Below are positions 7,712 to 17,191 of a stretch of 64,000 nt of DNA, in pieces. The position numbers and the translations under genes are program-made. Position 1 is the first letter of the stretch. Each line of letters starts with the position of its first letter. Under the pieces are notes generated by a model. It was not told where the DNA came from. It saw only the letters and a list, made by a program, of their open reading frames with translations, and did no database searches. Source of the DNA: Sphaerotilus uruguayifluvii (lineage in GTDB: Bacteria; Pseudomonadota; Gammaproteobacteria; Burkholderiales; Burkholderiaceae_C); NCBI RefSeq assembly GCF_013294065.1, contig NZ_JABSNM010000014.1, positions 1 to 64,000 on the forward strand, read 5' to 3'.

Positions 7712-9853
7712 TCAGGCGCAGGCGGGCGCCTCGGTCCGAGCAGGATCGTTGGCGTCGACCTCCTCGCCACCCGTCGCCGGGGCATCGGCATGCGGCTGCA
7801 CGCGCAGGCAGTCGGGCAACCAGCCACGCCCGGCGAGCAGTTGTTCGGCCTGCGCCACCGCGGCATCCTTCTTCAGCGCCCCGAGCGGACCTGCCGCCTT
7901 GGCGCCGGCCACGGTGTGCACCACCTCGACCACCCTCGCCTTGGACACGTGCTGAAGGTAGGCCTCCCCCGTTGCCGACCACCATCGCGTCATGTCCAGG
8001 CCGAGGGCACGGGCCAGACCGTCATTGACCGGTCGGTCGGCGTCGGTGCCGGTGATGCCGTTCACGGTGGACGCGACCAGGAAGGTCAGCAGCCGCTGCA
8101 CCGTCTGAGGCGGCTGCTGCAGCATCCAGTCGAACACCGCGTCGGGTTCCTTGGGCAGGTGCTCGATCCAGGCGATGCGGTCGGCTTCGATGCGCTGGGC
8201 CGCCGGGCTCGCCTCGATGTCCTCGGCCGCGCCCCGCAGTTCGTGCTGGTTGCCGGTCGCGCTGATCGCCAGCAGGTTCGGCAGTCGGTAGGCGCCATGG
8301 AGCGGGTCGGCCAGCAGCTTCAGTGTCAGGTGGGTCGTCAGTGCCGCCAGCGCAACCTCGGTTCGGTCCAGCAGTTCGGCCTGGATCGCGGCAACGCGGT
8401 GGGCCGTGAGGCGGCGCATGAGCTTCTCGGAGTGCACGGGCCGTGCCGTGGCGCCGGCTGCCGATGGAAGCGACTGCAGGGCCGGGAGCCCCGAGCCGCG
8501 CGCAGGATCCGCGTCGCCTTCCGAGCCGCCTCCAGCGGCCGACTTCTGTTCGGCAGCCTTGGTGATGGCCTGCGCCAGATCGGCCCGATCCTCGGGACGG
8601 ATGAGCCCTGCCTTGACCGCGGCACGGCCGTCCGCGCCCACATGCAGCACGCACCCGGCGAGCGCCATCCAGGCCGCGGGCCATTCGGTCAGAGCTTCCA
8701 GTCTCGCCTTGCGCTCTTCCTCCAGCCCCTCGACCTCGGACTCCAGGGCGAGGAAGGCACGGTCGCGCGACGCGTCGTCCTCGTCGGCGGCGTCGTTCGC
8801 CTCGCTGGCGCCGCTGACGCCCTCGCCGGCATCGCCATCGCCGTCGCGGTCCACCAGCGCGTCCATCTGCTCGTGCAGGGCAGCGATGCGCGTGTCCAGC
8901 GCCTTCAGCGCCTCGGCTTCCTCGGGCGTCGGTGCGCGGCGGGGCTTGCGCAGCTCGCCGTGCTTGACGTACTCGTCGTAGGCGAATCGCGGACGGATGT
9001 CGACCCACTTCCAGCCCTCGGCCAGCAGTTGCTTCGCGCGCTTGCCCAGCTTGTCGGCGGCGAGGCGCTCCAGCAGGGCCGGGTCCAGCAGGTAGGCCTT
9101 GCGGTCGTCGTCGCTGAACAGGTCGCGGCGCAGTGGTCCGCCGGCCTTCTCGTAGGCCTTGACGGTGACGTAGCGGGCCAGCGGGTCGGCGTCCGATTCG
9201 ATCTCGCCCCGGGTCAGCAACTGCCGCAGATGCTCCGGGCGCTGGTTCCAGCTCGGCAGAGCAGCCCAGGCCTGCTCCTGGCGCTGGTGATCGTCGACCG
9301 AGGCCAGCACCATGAGGCAGTCCAGGCCGATGCCGCCTTCGCGGTACAGGGCCATCAGCCGGGGCGAGACGGTGGCGAGCTTCATGCGCCGCTTGACGAT
9401 GAGCGGCGTCACGCCGAAGGCTGCGGCCACGTCCTCCACGGACTTGCCCTGCGCGAGCAGCCTGGCGAAGGCGGCAAACTCGTCGGCCGGGTGCATCGGC
9501 ACGTGGAAGCAGTTCTCGGCAAGGCTCGCGATGAGCGCCTTGTCGGCCGGAACGACGAGCACCGGCACGGGGTAGTTGTCGGCGATGTCGCCCTGCTGCA
9601 CGAGCAGCGTGAGCGCGGCGAGCCGCCGTCCGCCGGCGCAGACCTCGTAGCGCCCGCGCGCCGCCTGGACAACGACGAGGTTCTGCAGCACGCCGCTGTC
9701 CTTGATCGACGCGGCCAGTTCCGGCAGCGACATCACGGGCGCCGTGGCACTGCGGGCCTGGTGGTCCTCGGACAGCACCAGCTTGTTGAAGGGAACGAAG
9801 GTGCGAGGGGACGCCTCGATGATGGCGTCGACCTCGGCTTTGGAGAATTTCAT
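7712..9853 (-). CDS. parB: ParB/RepB/Spo0J-family protein, long form
   Basis: The 713-residue protein has a ParB N-terminal nuclease-like domain (SIKDSGVLQNLVVV near 50, YEVCAGGRRLAAL near 68 and ENCFHVPMHPADEF near 113) followed by the central HTH (VEDVAAAFGVTPLIVKRRMKL). After residue 330 come an acidic, coiled region and a long unnamed C-terminal half. Classical ParB proteins are about 300 residues; long forms like this are typical of large plasmids and need not pair with ParA, and no ParA is visible. CAGGAG lies six bases before the ATG. The protein likely binds a centromere or regulates transcription. Confidence 0.88.
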   Translation of the reverse strand: MKFSKAEVDAIIEASPRTFVPFNKLVLSEDHQARSATAPVMSLPELAASIKDSGVLQNLVVVQAARGRYEVCAGGRRLAALTLLVQQGDIADNYPVPVLVVPADKALIASLAENCFHVPMHPADEFAAFARLLAQGKSVEDVAAAFGVTPLIVKRRMKLATVSPRLMALYREGGIGLDCLMVLASVDDHQRQEQAWAALPSWNQRPEHLRQLLTRGEIESDADPLARYVTVKAYEKAGGPLRRDLFSDDDRKAYLLDPALLERLAADKLGKRAKQLLAEGWKWVDIRPRFAYDEYVKHGELRKPRRAPTPEEAEALKALDTRIAALHEQMDALVDRDGDGDAGEGVSGASEANDAADEDDASRDRAFLALESEVEGLEEERKARLEALTEWPAAWMALAGCVLHVGADGRAAVKAGLIRPEDRADLAQAITKAAEQKSAAGGGSEGDADPARGSGLPALQSLPSAAGATARPVHSEKLMRRLTAHRVAAIQAELLDRTEVALAALTTHLTLKLLADPLHGAYRLPNLLAISATGNQHELRGAAEDIEASPAAQRIEADRIAWIEHLPKEPDAVFDWMLQQPPQTVQRLLTFLVASTVNGITGTDADRPVNDGLARALGLDMTRWWSATGEAYLQHVSKARVVEVVHTVAGAKAAGPLGALKKDAAVAQAEQLLAGRGWLPDCLRVQPHADAPATGGEEVDANDPARTEAPACA

Positions 9854-9991
9854 GAGGGACTCCTGATCGGTTGCATGGCAGGCCGGCGGCCCACCATGCA
9901 GTCAGGATCCCATCGAGCCCGTGCACTTCAAGGGTGGCGAGGCGCACTCGCCGGTGGTCCGGTCAGGACGCCGGACCGCGCGTCGGCTCGC

Positions 9992-10450
9992 CTACGACTG
10001 CTCGCCCGACTTCAGGGCTGCCAAGCGCTCCACCACCTCGCGCTTGCCGACCCCGCGCAAGGCAGCGATGGCCGCGAGGTTCCTGCCCCTGGGGCGCGCC
10101 TTGCCCTGTTCCCAGGCGTACACGCTTTGTCCCGATGCACCGACCAGAAGCCCGAAATCCGCAGCCGACAGGCCCAGGCGCTTGCGATTGCTGGCCATGC
10201 CGGAGGCGCGGAACCGGAAATTGTCGGCCCCGTTCCCTTCCTCGACCGCAGGTGGCGATGGCAGCCAAGCGGGAGCGGCGCGCGCGGACTGCCGAACGGA
10301 CCGCTCCAGTTCGCTGACCCTGCGCTTCAACGCGGCGCTTTCCGCGCGCGCTGCCGCGAGTGCTTTCCTGATCGAATCGACCTCGGCACGCAGTTCCTTG
10401 CGAGCCAGACGAACGATCTCAGCCTTGAGCACGGATGCAATGTTGGGCAT
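9992..10450 (-). CDS. Coiled-coil plus HTH regulator
   Basis: The 152-residue protein starts MPNIASVLKAEIVRLARKE and runs into a coiled coil (residues 20-58, rich in Ala, Glu and Arg heptads). A C-terminal HTH of the XRE type follows (LGLSAADFGLLVGASGQSV, then YAWEQGKARP). Such coiled-coil HTH proteins are frequent small regulators on plasmids. It lies upstream of the parB-like gene on the same strand with a 138-base gap, so it may regulate that gene. The target is not known. Confidence 0.8.
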   Translation of the reverse strand: MPNIASVLKAEIVRLARKELRAEVDSIRKALAAARAESAALKRRVSELERSVRQSARAAPAWLPSPPAVEEGNGADNFRFRASGMASNRKRLGLSAADFGLLVGASGQSVYAWEQGKARPRGRNLAAIAALRGVGKREVVERLAALKSGEQS

Positions 10451-10706
10451 CCGGCGATTGTGCCAAGGGCCCGAGGAAGGGCGTGGACAGTGCCGTACGG
10501 GTGGAAACCGTCAGGAGCCATGTCGCACTTCAAAGGGCGACCGTCGCCGGCGTTCAAGTCAGCGAGGCCGCTGTCCCTGGACGACCCACCACGGTCATCG
10601 ACGTCTCGTGAATCGGCTCCCGTTTCCTGTCGTTCAGATGGATACCAAGCGGCCGGCGGCGGGCGAAGTCGCCGCTTCGGATCCGACGGTCTGGGACCGG
10701 AATCGC

Positions 10707-11402
10707 CTAAGGTGCCTTGTCCGACACTCGGGCCTTGGCATCGAACCATTCGAGGTCGATGGCCTTGAGCATGTCTTCAGGAGACAGTTGCTGCGTCATG
10801 CGTCCGCGCAGTACATGGCGATGCTCGAACGAGCGCGCGCCGCGCGCCAGGACCTTTGCCTTAAAGGCGGCGATCTGGTCTTCGCCAAAGTTGCTGTTGA
10901 ATGTGTTGAACAGCACGACGTGCTGGCCGTCGAAGCGGTTGTTCTCGACAAACGCCCAGATCGGCGGCGCCGGACTGTAGAACCACACCGGTGAGCCGAG
11001 CCAGACGGTGTCGAAGGGCTTCAGGTCCACGGTGAGCGGGTTGATGTCGGGCAGCTTGGCAGGGTCGTCGCGGCGCGCCTTCGCGTCCAGCGCCGAGTGC
11101 GCGAGGCCGCTCACGCCGAGCGCGTACTGCGGCACTTCGAGCGCATAGAGGCTCGCGTCGAGGCGCATGGCGACATGGCGCGCCGCCAGCGCGGTGTTGC
11201 CCGAGCGCGAGAAGTAGACGACGGCGACGCGGCTGCGCGCAGCTTGCGTGGGGGTGGCATAGGGCCCCATGCCGGCCACCTGCCGGGCCTGCCGGCCTTC
11301 GATGGTGGTCACGCCCACCACGAGGCTCAGCATCACCAAGCCCACGACGGCAACGAGAACGAGAAGCCAGTGAGCCAGCGTCATGTTTTTCAGCAGGTCC
11401 AT
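10707..11402 (-). CDS. Membrane-anchored flavodoxin-like protein
   Basis: The 231-residue protein has an N-terminal membrane helix (residues 9-31, LAHWLLVLVAVVGLVMLSLV) and then a flavodoxin fold. VVYFSRSGNTALAARHVA near residue 60 is the FMN phosphate-binding loop, and VWLGSPVWFYSPAPPIWAFV is the second FMN-contact segment. It would act as a redox protein at the inner membrane. It is the last gene of a leftward cassette with an NAD(P)-binding protein and two hydrolases, 29 bases after the preceding stop. The redox partner and physiological role are not evident. Confidence 0.8.
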   Translation of the reverse strand: MDLLKNMTLAHWLLVLVAVVGLVMLSLVVGVTTIEGRQARQVAGMGPYATPTQAARSRVAVVYFSRSGNTALAARHVAMRLDASLYALEVPQYALGVSGLAHSALDAKARRDDPAKLPDINPLTVDLKPFDTVWLGSPVWFYSPAPPIWAFVENNRFDGQHVVLFNTFNSNFGEDQIAAFKAKVLARGARSFEHRHVLRGRMTQQLSPEDMLKAIDLEWFDAKARVSDKAP

Positions 11403-11431
11403 GCGTCGGGTCCGAAGTGCGTGTGTCGTGG

Positions 11432-12070
11432 CTACATGAAGTACGGCTTGTCGCCGTCGCTGCCAGGCTTGCTCACACCCAGGCTCTCGCCCACGTGCAG
11501 CGCAGGGTCGGCGATCACCTGTGCAATCAGGTCGCCCACGCTCTTGCGCGAGACCACCGTGCCCTTGAAGGCCTGGCCCTTGCGCGTCAGCTCGTAGGCC
11601 ACCTCGTCCTCATCCATCAGCCAGGCCGGACGCACGAGGGTGTAGGCCAGGCCCGATGCCTCGATGGCATCGGCCGCGCGGCGGAATGGCTTGAGGTCTT
11701 CGCCGATGATGGCCCGGTTCCACTCACCGAACTTGCCCGGCACCTCGTCGTAGATGCCCAGCGAGAGCACGAAGACCAGGCGCTTGATGCCCTCCGCCTG
11801 CATCGCAGCGATGACCGAATGGGCCTGCTTGTCGAGGTCGGCGCCCGTGAGGTTGGCGTAGACGACGTCCTGGCCGGCCATGGCTTGCCGGAGCAGCTTC
11901 TTGTCCAGCACGCTGCCGATGATGACCCTGGCGTTCGCCGGCTCCTGGCCGGTGAGCTTCTTGGGGTCGCGCAGCAGCAAGGTCTGCTGGACGCTCCCGT
12001 CACCGGCCAAGGCTTGGACCACCCATCGAGCAATCTGACCGCTCGCACCGAGGATGAGGACGTTCTTCAC
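11432..12070 (-). CDS. NAD(P)-binding (NmrA/atypical SDR) protein
   Basis: The 212-residue protein begins MKNVLILGASGQIARWVVQ, the G-x-x-G-x-x-x Rossmann signature of NmrA-like atypical short-chain dehydrogenases. The middle has SLGIYDEVPGKF and YTLVRPAWLMDEDE, typical of this group. The start is GTG 12070, which overlaps the stop of the upstream hydrolase by four bases, so the genes are co-translated. Members act as quinone or NADPH-dependent reductases or as redox sensors; which applies here cannot be told. Confidence 0.85.
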   Translation of the reverse strand: MKNVLILGASGQIARWVVQALAGDGSVQQTLLLRDPKKLTGQEPANARVIIGSVLDKKLLRQAMAGQDVVYANLTGADLDKQAHSVIAAMQAEGIKRLVFVLSLGIYDEVPGKFGEWNRAIIGEDLKPFRRAADAIEASGLAYTLVRPAWLMDEDEVAYELTRKGQAFKGTVVSRKSVGDLIAQVIADPALHVGESLGVSKPGSDGDKPYFM

Positions 12071-12990
12071 AGCCGTTCCTTGAGGAAGGGGATGACCTTG
12101 GCCAAGGCGATACCCACCGGCTCGGGCTTGTCGTACAGGTCGTAGTGCGACCAGCCCTCGACCACGACGAGGTGCTTGTCCTTCGAGGCTGCACGGCCGT
12201 AGATTTCCATGCCGTCGCGATAGGCGCCGAAGCCGCCAGGCTTGTCACCGAAGACCACCATCATCGGCTGCGTCAACAAAGTCTCGGCGAAGGCGAACGC
12301 ATCCCAGGCGATGTTGCTGGCCGCGTGCGAGAACAGCATCCGCGTACCCGAGTTCGATTGCGGGTTCCGGTTGCGGTAGTAGTCGGTTGCCTCCAGCACA
12401 TCGATGTCGGTGATGCCTGCGGTCTCGCCCGCCTGCACGCTCTCGGGCAGGAAAACGTCGACTCGCTGCTCGCCACCCGCGTTCTCGGTCGTGCGCTGTG
12501 CAGCCATCGCCTCCAGCGTGCCGACCGGGTTGAAGCCGCTGAAACCCTCACGGAAGAGACGACCGAAATTGACGCCGGTGATGCTGACCAGGGCTTTGAT
12601 CCGCTTGTCGATGATGGTGGTCTTGATCGAGTAGCCGCCCCCACCGCAGATGCCGAGGATGCCGATCCGCTGCGGGTCGACGTACGGCAAGCGCTGCAGG
12701 TAATCGATCACGTCGCGATAGTCGCGGACGCGCTGCTCGGCGTCCTCGATCCAGCGTGGCGAACCGCCGCTAGCGCCCTGGAAGCTGGCATCGGGCACGA
12801 TGACGACGAATCCGGCCTCGGCCAACGCGGCGCCGTAGACGTTGCCTGCGGTCTGCTCCTTGCAGCTGCCGATGGGGTGGTTGGAGATGACGGCCGGGTA
12901 GCGGCGCGCCGCATCGAAGCCCGGGGGGAAGTGGATGTTGGCGGCGATGTCCCAGGTCATGCCGGGATTGCGGATGCTGACGGTTTCCAT
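12067..12990 (-). CDS. Alpha/beta hydrolase (dienelactone-hydrolase-like), paralogue 2
   Basis: The 307-residue protein has the alpha/beta-hydrolase fold with the nucleophile elbow GICGGGGY near residue 115, so the nucleophile would be Cys, as in dienelactone hydrolases, rather than Ser. An HYD segment near the end (EGWSHYDLYD) may carry the catalytic His. It is a paralogue of the next gene upstream, with the same length and order of motifs, which points to an old duplication. CAGGAG precedes the ATG. The substrate is unknown. Confidence 0.85.
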   Translation of the reverse strand: METVSIRNPGMTWDIAANIHFPPGFDAARRYPAVISNHPIGSCKEQTAGNVYGAALAEAGFVVIVPDASFQGASGGSPRWIEDAEQRVRDYRDVIDYLQRLPYVDPQRIGILGICGGGGYSIKTTIIDKRIKALVSITGVNFGRLFREGFSGFNPVGTLEAMAAQRTTENAGGEQRVDVFLPESVQAGETAGITDIDVLEATDYYRNRNPQSNSGTRMLFSHAASNIAWDAFAFAETLLTQPMMVVFGDKPGGFGAYRDGMEIYGRAASKDKHLVVVEGWSHYDLYDKPEPVGIALAKVIPFLKERL

Positions 12991-13039
12991 GGTGAGTCTC
13001 CTGATCGAAGCGTGATCGCCGCGCTGGCGTTGTAGCGAC

Positions 13040-13963
13040 TCAGCCCGCCAGCTTGGCGCGGAAGAAGGGGGCGAGTACCGACACGGCCTCGTCCACGTAC
13101 TTGGGCACGTCGTACAGCGACATGTGGTTGGCGCCCTCGACGACGTGCAGCGTCTTGTCCGTGCTCGCGGCCCGCGCGATCAGGTCGTCGCTCATCCACT
13201 TGCTGCCGGCCACGCTGCCGGCGACCGCCAGGATGGGCTGCGTCAGGAAGGCCTCGGCGAGGTGGTAGGCGTCGTAGGTGATGATCTGGTTCAGGTTGCG
13301 GGCCAGCGCGTAGCCCGGCGCGCGGGGGTGCTCGGCGCGGGGCGTGTGGTAGTACTCCCAGGCCTCGGCCAGTTCGGCGTTCGGAGCGTCTTCCTTCTTC
13401 AGCGGGGCCAGCGGGATGGTGACGAGGTCGGGCTTGCCGGCATCGGACGTGCGCGCGTTCGAGCCGAAGTCCAGGTAACCGACGGCGTCGGCGTCCTTGA
13501 CGTTGTTCTCCCAGCCGTTGCGGAACATCTGGCCGATGTTCACCGCGCTCACCATGCCCAGCGCCTTGATGCGGCGATCGTTGATGGCGGCGTTGGCGCT
13601 GTAGCCCGCGCCGGCGCAGATGCCCATGGCGCCGATCCTGGCCGGGTCGACAAAGGGCAGCGTGGTCAGGTAGTCGATGACGGCGCTGATGTCTTCGGTG
13701 CTGATGTGCGGGTTCTCGAGCTGGCGCGGCTCGCCCGAGCTGGCGCCTTGGTACGAGCGGTCGAACGCGATCGCGACCAGACCGTTTTCGGCCAGCTTGC
13801 TGGCGTACAGGCCCGCGGCCTGCTCCTTCACGCCGCCGCCCGGATGCGAAACGACGACCGTCGGGTACTGCTTCGCTTCGTCGAAGCCGGCGGGGAAATG
13901 GAGGGTTGCGGCCATCGTGATGCCCTGGCCGTTGAGGTTCTTGAAGCTGACGTTGGTGGACAT
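13040..13963 (-). CDS. Alpha/beta hydrolase (dienelactone-hydrolase-like), paralogue 1
   Basis: The 307-residue protein has elbow GICAGAGY near residue 118 with a Cys nucleophile, and VVEGANHMSLYD near the end with the probable catalytic His. It is the first gene of the leftward cassette and faces away from a LysR-type regulator across a 124-base gap, the usual arrangement for a LysR-controlled operon. GGAGTG lies eight bases before the ATG. Its homology to the following gene is clear along its length. The substrate is not evident. Confidence 0.85.
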   Translation of the reverse strand: MSTNVSFKNLNGQGITMAATLHFPAGFDEAKQYPTVVVSHPGGGVKEQAAGLYASKLAENGLVAIAFDRSYQGASSGEPRQLENPHISTEDISAVIDYLTTLPFVDPARIGAMGICAGAGYSANAAINDRRIKALGMVSAVNIGQMFRNGWENNVKDADAVGYLDFGSNARTSDAGKPDLVTIPLAPLKKEDAPNAELAEAWEYYHTPRAEHPRAPGYALARNLNQIITYDAYHLAEAFLTQPILAVAGSVAGSKWMSDDLIARAASTDKTLHVVEGANHMSLYDVPKYVDEAVSVLAPFFRAKLAG

Positions 13964-14087
13964 GGATTCACTCCGGTTCGGGTTGAAGGCGTCGCCGGAT
14001 GGCTGCGACGTGGATGAATCCTAGGAATCGGATTGAGTTTGATAAACGGTCTTTCGGAGACATGACTGCGTAGCTAAACTAAACAAT
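13964..14087. promoter_or_regulatory. Divergent promoter region between the hydrolase cassette and the LysR gene
   Basis: This 124-base spacer is more AT-rich than its surroundings and contains an exact inverted repeat, GTTTGATAAAC, at 14037-14047. LysR regulators usually bind in such divergent spacers. No convincing -35/-10 pair could be fixed by eye. Confidence 0.5.
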
Positions 14088-15020
14088 ATGCCCATCGAGC
14101 CGTCATTGCTCTCCTCGCTGACCTGGTTTGCGCACATCGCCCGCCACCGCAGCTTCACCAAGGCGGCGACGGAGATGGAGGTGACTCGCGCGGCGCTGTC
14201 GCAGCACCTGAAGGGGCTCGAAGAGCGCCTGGGCGTGAGGTTGCTGAACCGGACGACACGGGACATGTCGCTGACGCAGGAAGGTCAGCGTCTCCTGGAC
14301 GTGCTGCAGCCTGCGCTGACGGCCATCGAACGGGCGGTGTCGGAACTCGGCGAGGCCCACGAGGAGCCTTCGGGGCTGATCCGCATGAACTCGTCGCGCA
14401 TCGCCGCCCGGCTGCTGATCGAGCCGCACCTGGGTGAGTTCCTGGCGCGATACCCGAAGCTGCGGCTGGAACTGGTGATGAACGACGGCTTCTCGAACAT
14501 CGTGGCCGACGGCATGGACGCGGGCCTGCGACTCGGCGCGAGCCTGGACGAGCACATGGTGGCTGTGCCGGTCACGCCGCCCATCGAGATGGCGATCGTG
14601 GGTTCACCGGCCTACTTCGCCAGGCATGGGCGGCCCGAGACACCGGCCGATCTGACGCGCCACAACTGCCTGGCCTACCGGTTCACTTCAAGCGGCACGA
14701 TCGACCGCTGGTCATTCACCTCCCCCGATGACGATTCGCACACGGTTGTGTTCGAGCCCAAGGGCAGTGCCTTGTTCAATGACGACGAGAACATGCTCCA
14801 TGCCGCGCTGCAAGGGGTGGGACTCATCAAGTATCTGGACGTGTGCGTCCGCGAGCACTTGGCAGATGGACGGCTCGTACGCGTGTTGGAGCCCTGGTGC
14901 CGTCCGTTTTCGGGCTTTTATCTCTACGTCCCGTCGAGGGCCCAGATGCCGGCCAAGACCCGAGCGCTGATGGACTTTCTGGTCGAGCGGCGAGAACTGT
15001 TGGCGCCCAGATCCGGTTGA
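14088..15020 (+). CDS. LysR-family transcriptional regulator
   Basis: The 310-residue protein has the N-terminal winged HTH of LysR regulators (FAHIARHRSFTKAATEMEVT, then RAALSQHLKGLEERLG) and a substrate-binding-like C-terminal domain of normal length. The MDAGLRLG and HNCLAYRF segments are typical of the group that controls oxidoreductase genes. It is divergent from the hydrolase-NmrA-flavodoxin cassette and is probably its regulator. The effector is unknown. Confidence 0.92.
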   Translation: MPIEPSLLSSLTWFAHIARHRSFTKAATEMEVTRAALSQHLKGLEERLGVRLLNRTTRDMSLTQEGQRLLDVLQPALTAIERAVSELGEAHEEPSGLIRMNSSRIAARLLIEPHLGEFLARYPKLRLELVMNDGFSNIVADGMDAGLRLGASLDEHMVAVPVTPPIEMAIVGSPAYFARHGRPETPADLTRHNCLAYRFTSSGTIDRWSFTSPDDDSHTVVFEPKGSALFNDDENMLHAALQGVGLIKYLDVCVREHLADGRLVRVLEPWCRPFSGFYLYVPSRAQMPAKTRALMDFLVERRELLAPRSG

Positions 15021-15215
15021 AGCAGCGCTACGAGGAGTCTCACGGGTTGCTACTGGCTGGCGCGGTGCCGATCCGTCCAGTTCGATTGCCAGTGGCTCAC
15101 GCGGGTCACAGGTGGCCGCGGAGCAGGCGTCCGCAAGTGTCTGCAGATGGCCGGGGCCGGGTATTCGCCAAGCACCGGTGTACGACCAGTGCCACCTGTC
15201 ACGGCACCGGGGAAC

Positions 15216-17183
15216 TCAGACCACGAGACCCTTTCCACTTGCCAGTCCGCGCGCCATCGCCGGAAAGAGCACAGACAGAATGGCATCGAATCGGGCCGGC
15301 CGCAGGTACTCGGGCGCCCCCTCCTCGATCTGCCGAACGACCTCCGCCCGCCACTCGCGGAAGCGTCGAACCTGCTCGGGTCTGAAGTGCCGCTCGACAT
15401 CGAAGGACTTGGCGGCGATGAGGTAGAGCGACAGCCACTGCGTGCTGTTGTCGCTGCGGGTGTTCATGATCGCGTTCAGCACCTGGATCGCGCTGGACAC
15501 GGCGTAGCCGACCCCGGTGTTCAGCTGGATCGACAGGATGCGAGGCACGATGGTGCGGGCGAAGACGTGCTCGGCACCGCCTTCGAACCCGTGAGCTTCC
15601 AGGGCCTCTGCGGCCAGGGCGACCTCCGCCCATTCCTCGCTGTCCTCGTCCAGGTGTTCGAGGTATCGCGGACCTTCCGTCTTTCGAAGCCGCTCGATCC
15701 TGATGTTGGCGTCGCAGAACGCCCTGAGTGCCAGCAGGTACCGCTGCGCCCACTGTGATGAGGGTGTTTCGAGCAACCGCTCAAGACGGTGTGCCCGGAT
15801 GTGGGCCTGGTAGGCCAATACCTCGGCATGTTCACGGAGCTTGTAGCGCAGCACGGCACGGCGGGTTCTCAGCGCAGGGTGGTGCAGCCACTGCTTCCCC
15901 TCCACTCCATCCACGACCAGCTTGCGCAGACCGTCCAGCTTCATGCGTCCGCCCATTGAACCGAGGTCGATCTCGAGCGTCGGCAGATCGAGGTGCCGGA
16001 CCTTCCGCAGCTTCTCCTCATCCACCTTGTGCGTGACCGCCACTTCGATCAGCACCGTCTCCGACCAGTGCGCCGGGAACTCATCGTGCTGCTCGTCCTC
16101 TTCTGCGTCATCGCCCCGTTGAACCCGGGTGGCGATGCCGCCGTGGATGCGTGGTCGAGGCTCCGCCACATGCCCGACAACATCCGGCACGATGCGGCCG
16201 AGCCGGCTCTCCAACTCCACGGCCTCGAACCTCAGCTCGGCCGGCGCGCTCCACCACAGGATCTCGACGCGATGGTCATCCCAGCCGTCGCCGTACCCAT
16301 CGGGGGCGTCACGCTGCACGGCGATATGCAGGCCCGGTGCTCGGATGCGCCTCGCGTCTTCGAGGATCGATTTGACGGTTCGGTGCAGCAAGGTCTCGCG
16401 ACGTATCGTCGCGGTCGCCTCCGGGCTTGAGCCCGGCGGCAGTTGCGCCTGGAACCGCGCCTCGTCCTCGTCGGTCCATGCGTCAAGCGCCTGGCGCGCC
16501 TCGTCCGCGGCTCGGCTCCGCGCCTGCGACGTCAACTCGCGATCACGCCAGTGGGAGCACCAACTCGCAGGAGGCAGCAGCCGAAGTCGCGCTCGCAGTT
16601 CGTCCACGTCCATCTCCGCCAGCGCCGGGTCCGACAGGTTGATCGTGATGACCGCGCGGCCTGCCTCGCCTTCGACGCGCTCGCCGGTCAGGTCCACCAG
16701 GATGGTCCTGCCATCGTCCAGCGTCAGTTCCGCCGCGACCGGATCGACCATCCGAACATCACTGATCCGGACACGCTGCGCCGGCTCCTCCACCCATGCC
16801 TCGTAGCCTTCACCGCTGAAGCCCTTCGACACGGCGGTCACCCGCCGTCGCGGCAGGTCGATGTAGCCCAGCGACGCCAGGTGGTGCGAGGCGGCAAGAC
16901 GGGCTGCAACGACGACGCACGCAGTTCGCGGCGTGCCGGCCACGTGGCGGAAATGAGCCGTCGGTCGAACGCGCTGCGGCTCACCCGCCAGGACCGTCCA
17001 CAACTTGCTGCCACAGCCGGGACATACGGCACTCGCAGCCTGCGAGACGATGTCCGGGTCATGGATGTACCGGGGAGCACCTGTCGCCGCGTCGCTGGCC
17101 CACTTGAGCGGCACGGGTCCCGGGGTCGCCGGGATCGGGCGATCTGAGTTCCCGGCCCGGACGGTCCACTCTGCCTTCGCCAC
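15216..17183 (-). CDS. CoiA-like nuclease-family protein
   Basis: The 655-residue protein starts with a domain resembling the CoiA-like family: an ATGAPRYI segment, the zinc pair AVCPGCGSKLW, then HFRHVAG. Much further on, VPDVVGH and VLIEVAVTHKVDEEKLRKV give the D...E-x-V pattern of a PD-(D/E)XK nuclease. CoiA helps process DNA during transformation, and long relatives occur on mobile elements. The start is taken as GTG 17183, with GAGG seven bases upstream and nine bases after the previous gene. An upstream GTG at 17282 would overlap that gene by 90 bases. Substrate and role are unproven. Confidence 0.7.
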   Translation of the reverse strand: MAKAEWTVRAGNSDRPIPATPGPVPLKWASDAATGAPRYIHDPDIVSQAASAVCPGCGSKLWTVLAGEPQRVRPTAHFRHVAGTPRTACVVVAARLAASHHLASLGYIDLPRRRVTAVSKGFSGEGYEAWVEEPAQRVRISDVRMVDPVAAELTLDDGRTILVDLTGERVEGEAGRAVITINLSDPALAEMDVDELRARLRLLPPASWCSHWRDRELTSQARSRAADEARQALDAWTDEDEARFQAQLPPGSSPEATATIRRETLLHRTVKSILEDARRIRAPGLHIAVQRDAPDGYGDGWDDHRVEILWWSAPAELRFEAVELESRLGRIVPDVVGHVAEPRPRIHGGIATRVQRGDDAEEDEQHDEFPAHWSETVLIEVAVTHKVDEEKLRKVRHLDLPTLEIDLGSMGGRMKLDGLRKLVVDGVEGKQWLHHPALRTRRAVLRYKLREHAEVLAYQAHIRAHRLERLLETPSSQWAQRYLLALRAFCDANIRIERLRKTEGPRYLEHLDEDSEEWAEVALAAEALEAHGFEGGAEHVFARTIVPRILSIQLNTGVGYAVSSAIQVLNAIMNTRSDNSTQWLSLYLIAAKSFDVERHFRPEQVRRFREWRAEVVRQIEEGAPEYLRPARFDAILSVLFPAMARGLASGKGLVV

Positions 17184-17191
17184 TGCGCGCC

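Noticed and set aside
9916-10545. Two similar GCACTTCAA(A/G)GG stretches flanking the HTH gene
   Set aside because: Short and imperfect, no inverted ends or transposase, so not called as an insertion sequence remnant.
7352-10768. A 1138-codon open frame on the plus strand
   Set aside because: It lies antisense to the ParB-like and HTH genes. Its product is Arg- and Gln-rich low-complexity sequence, the mark of a GC-driven mirror frame.
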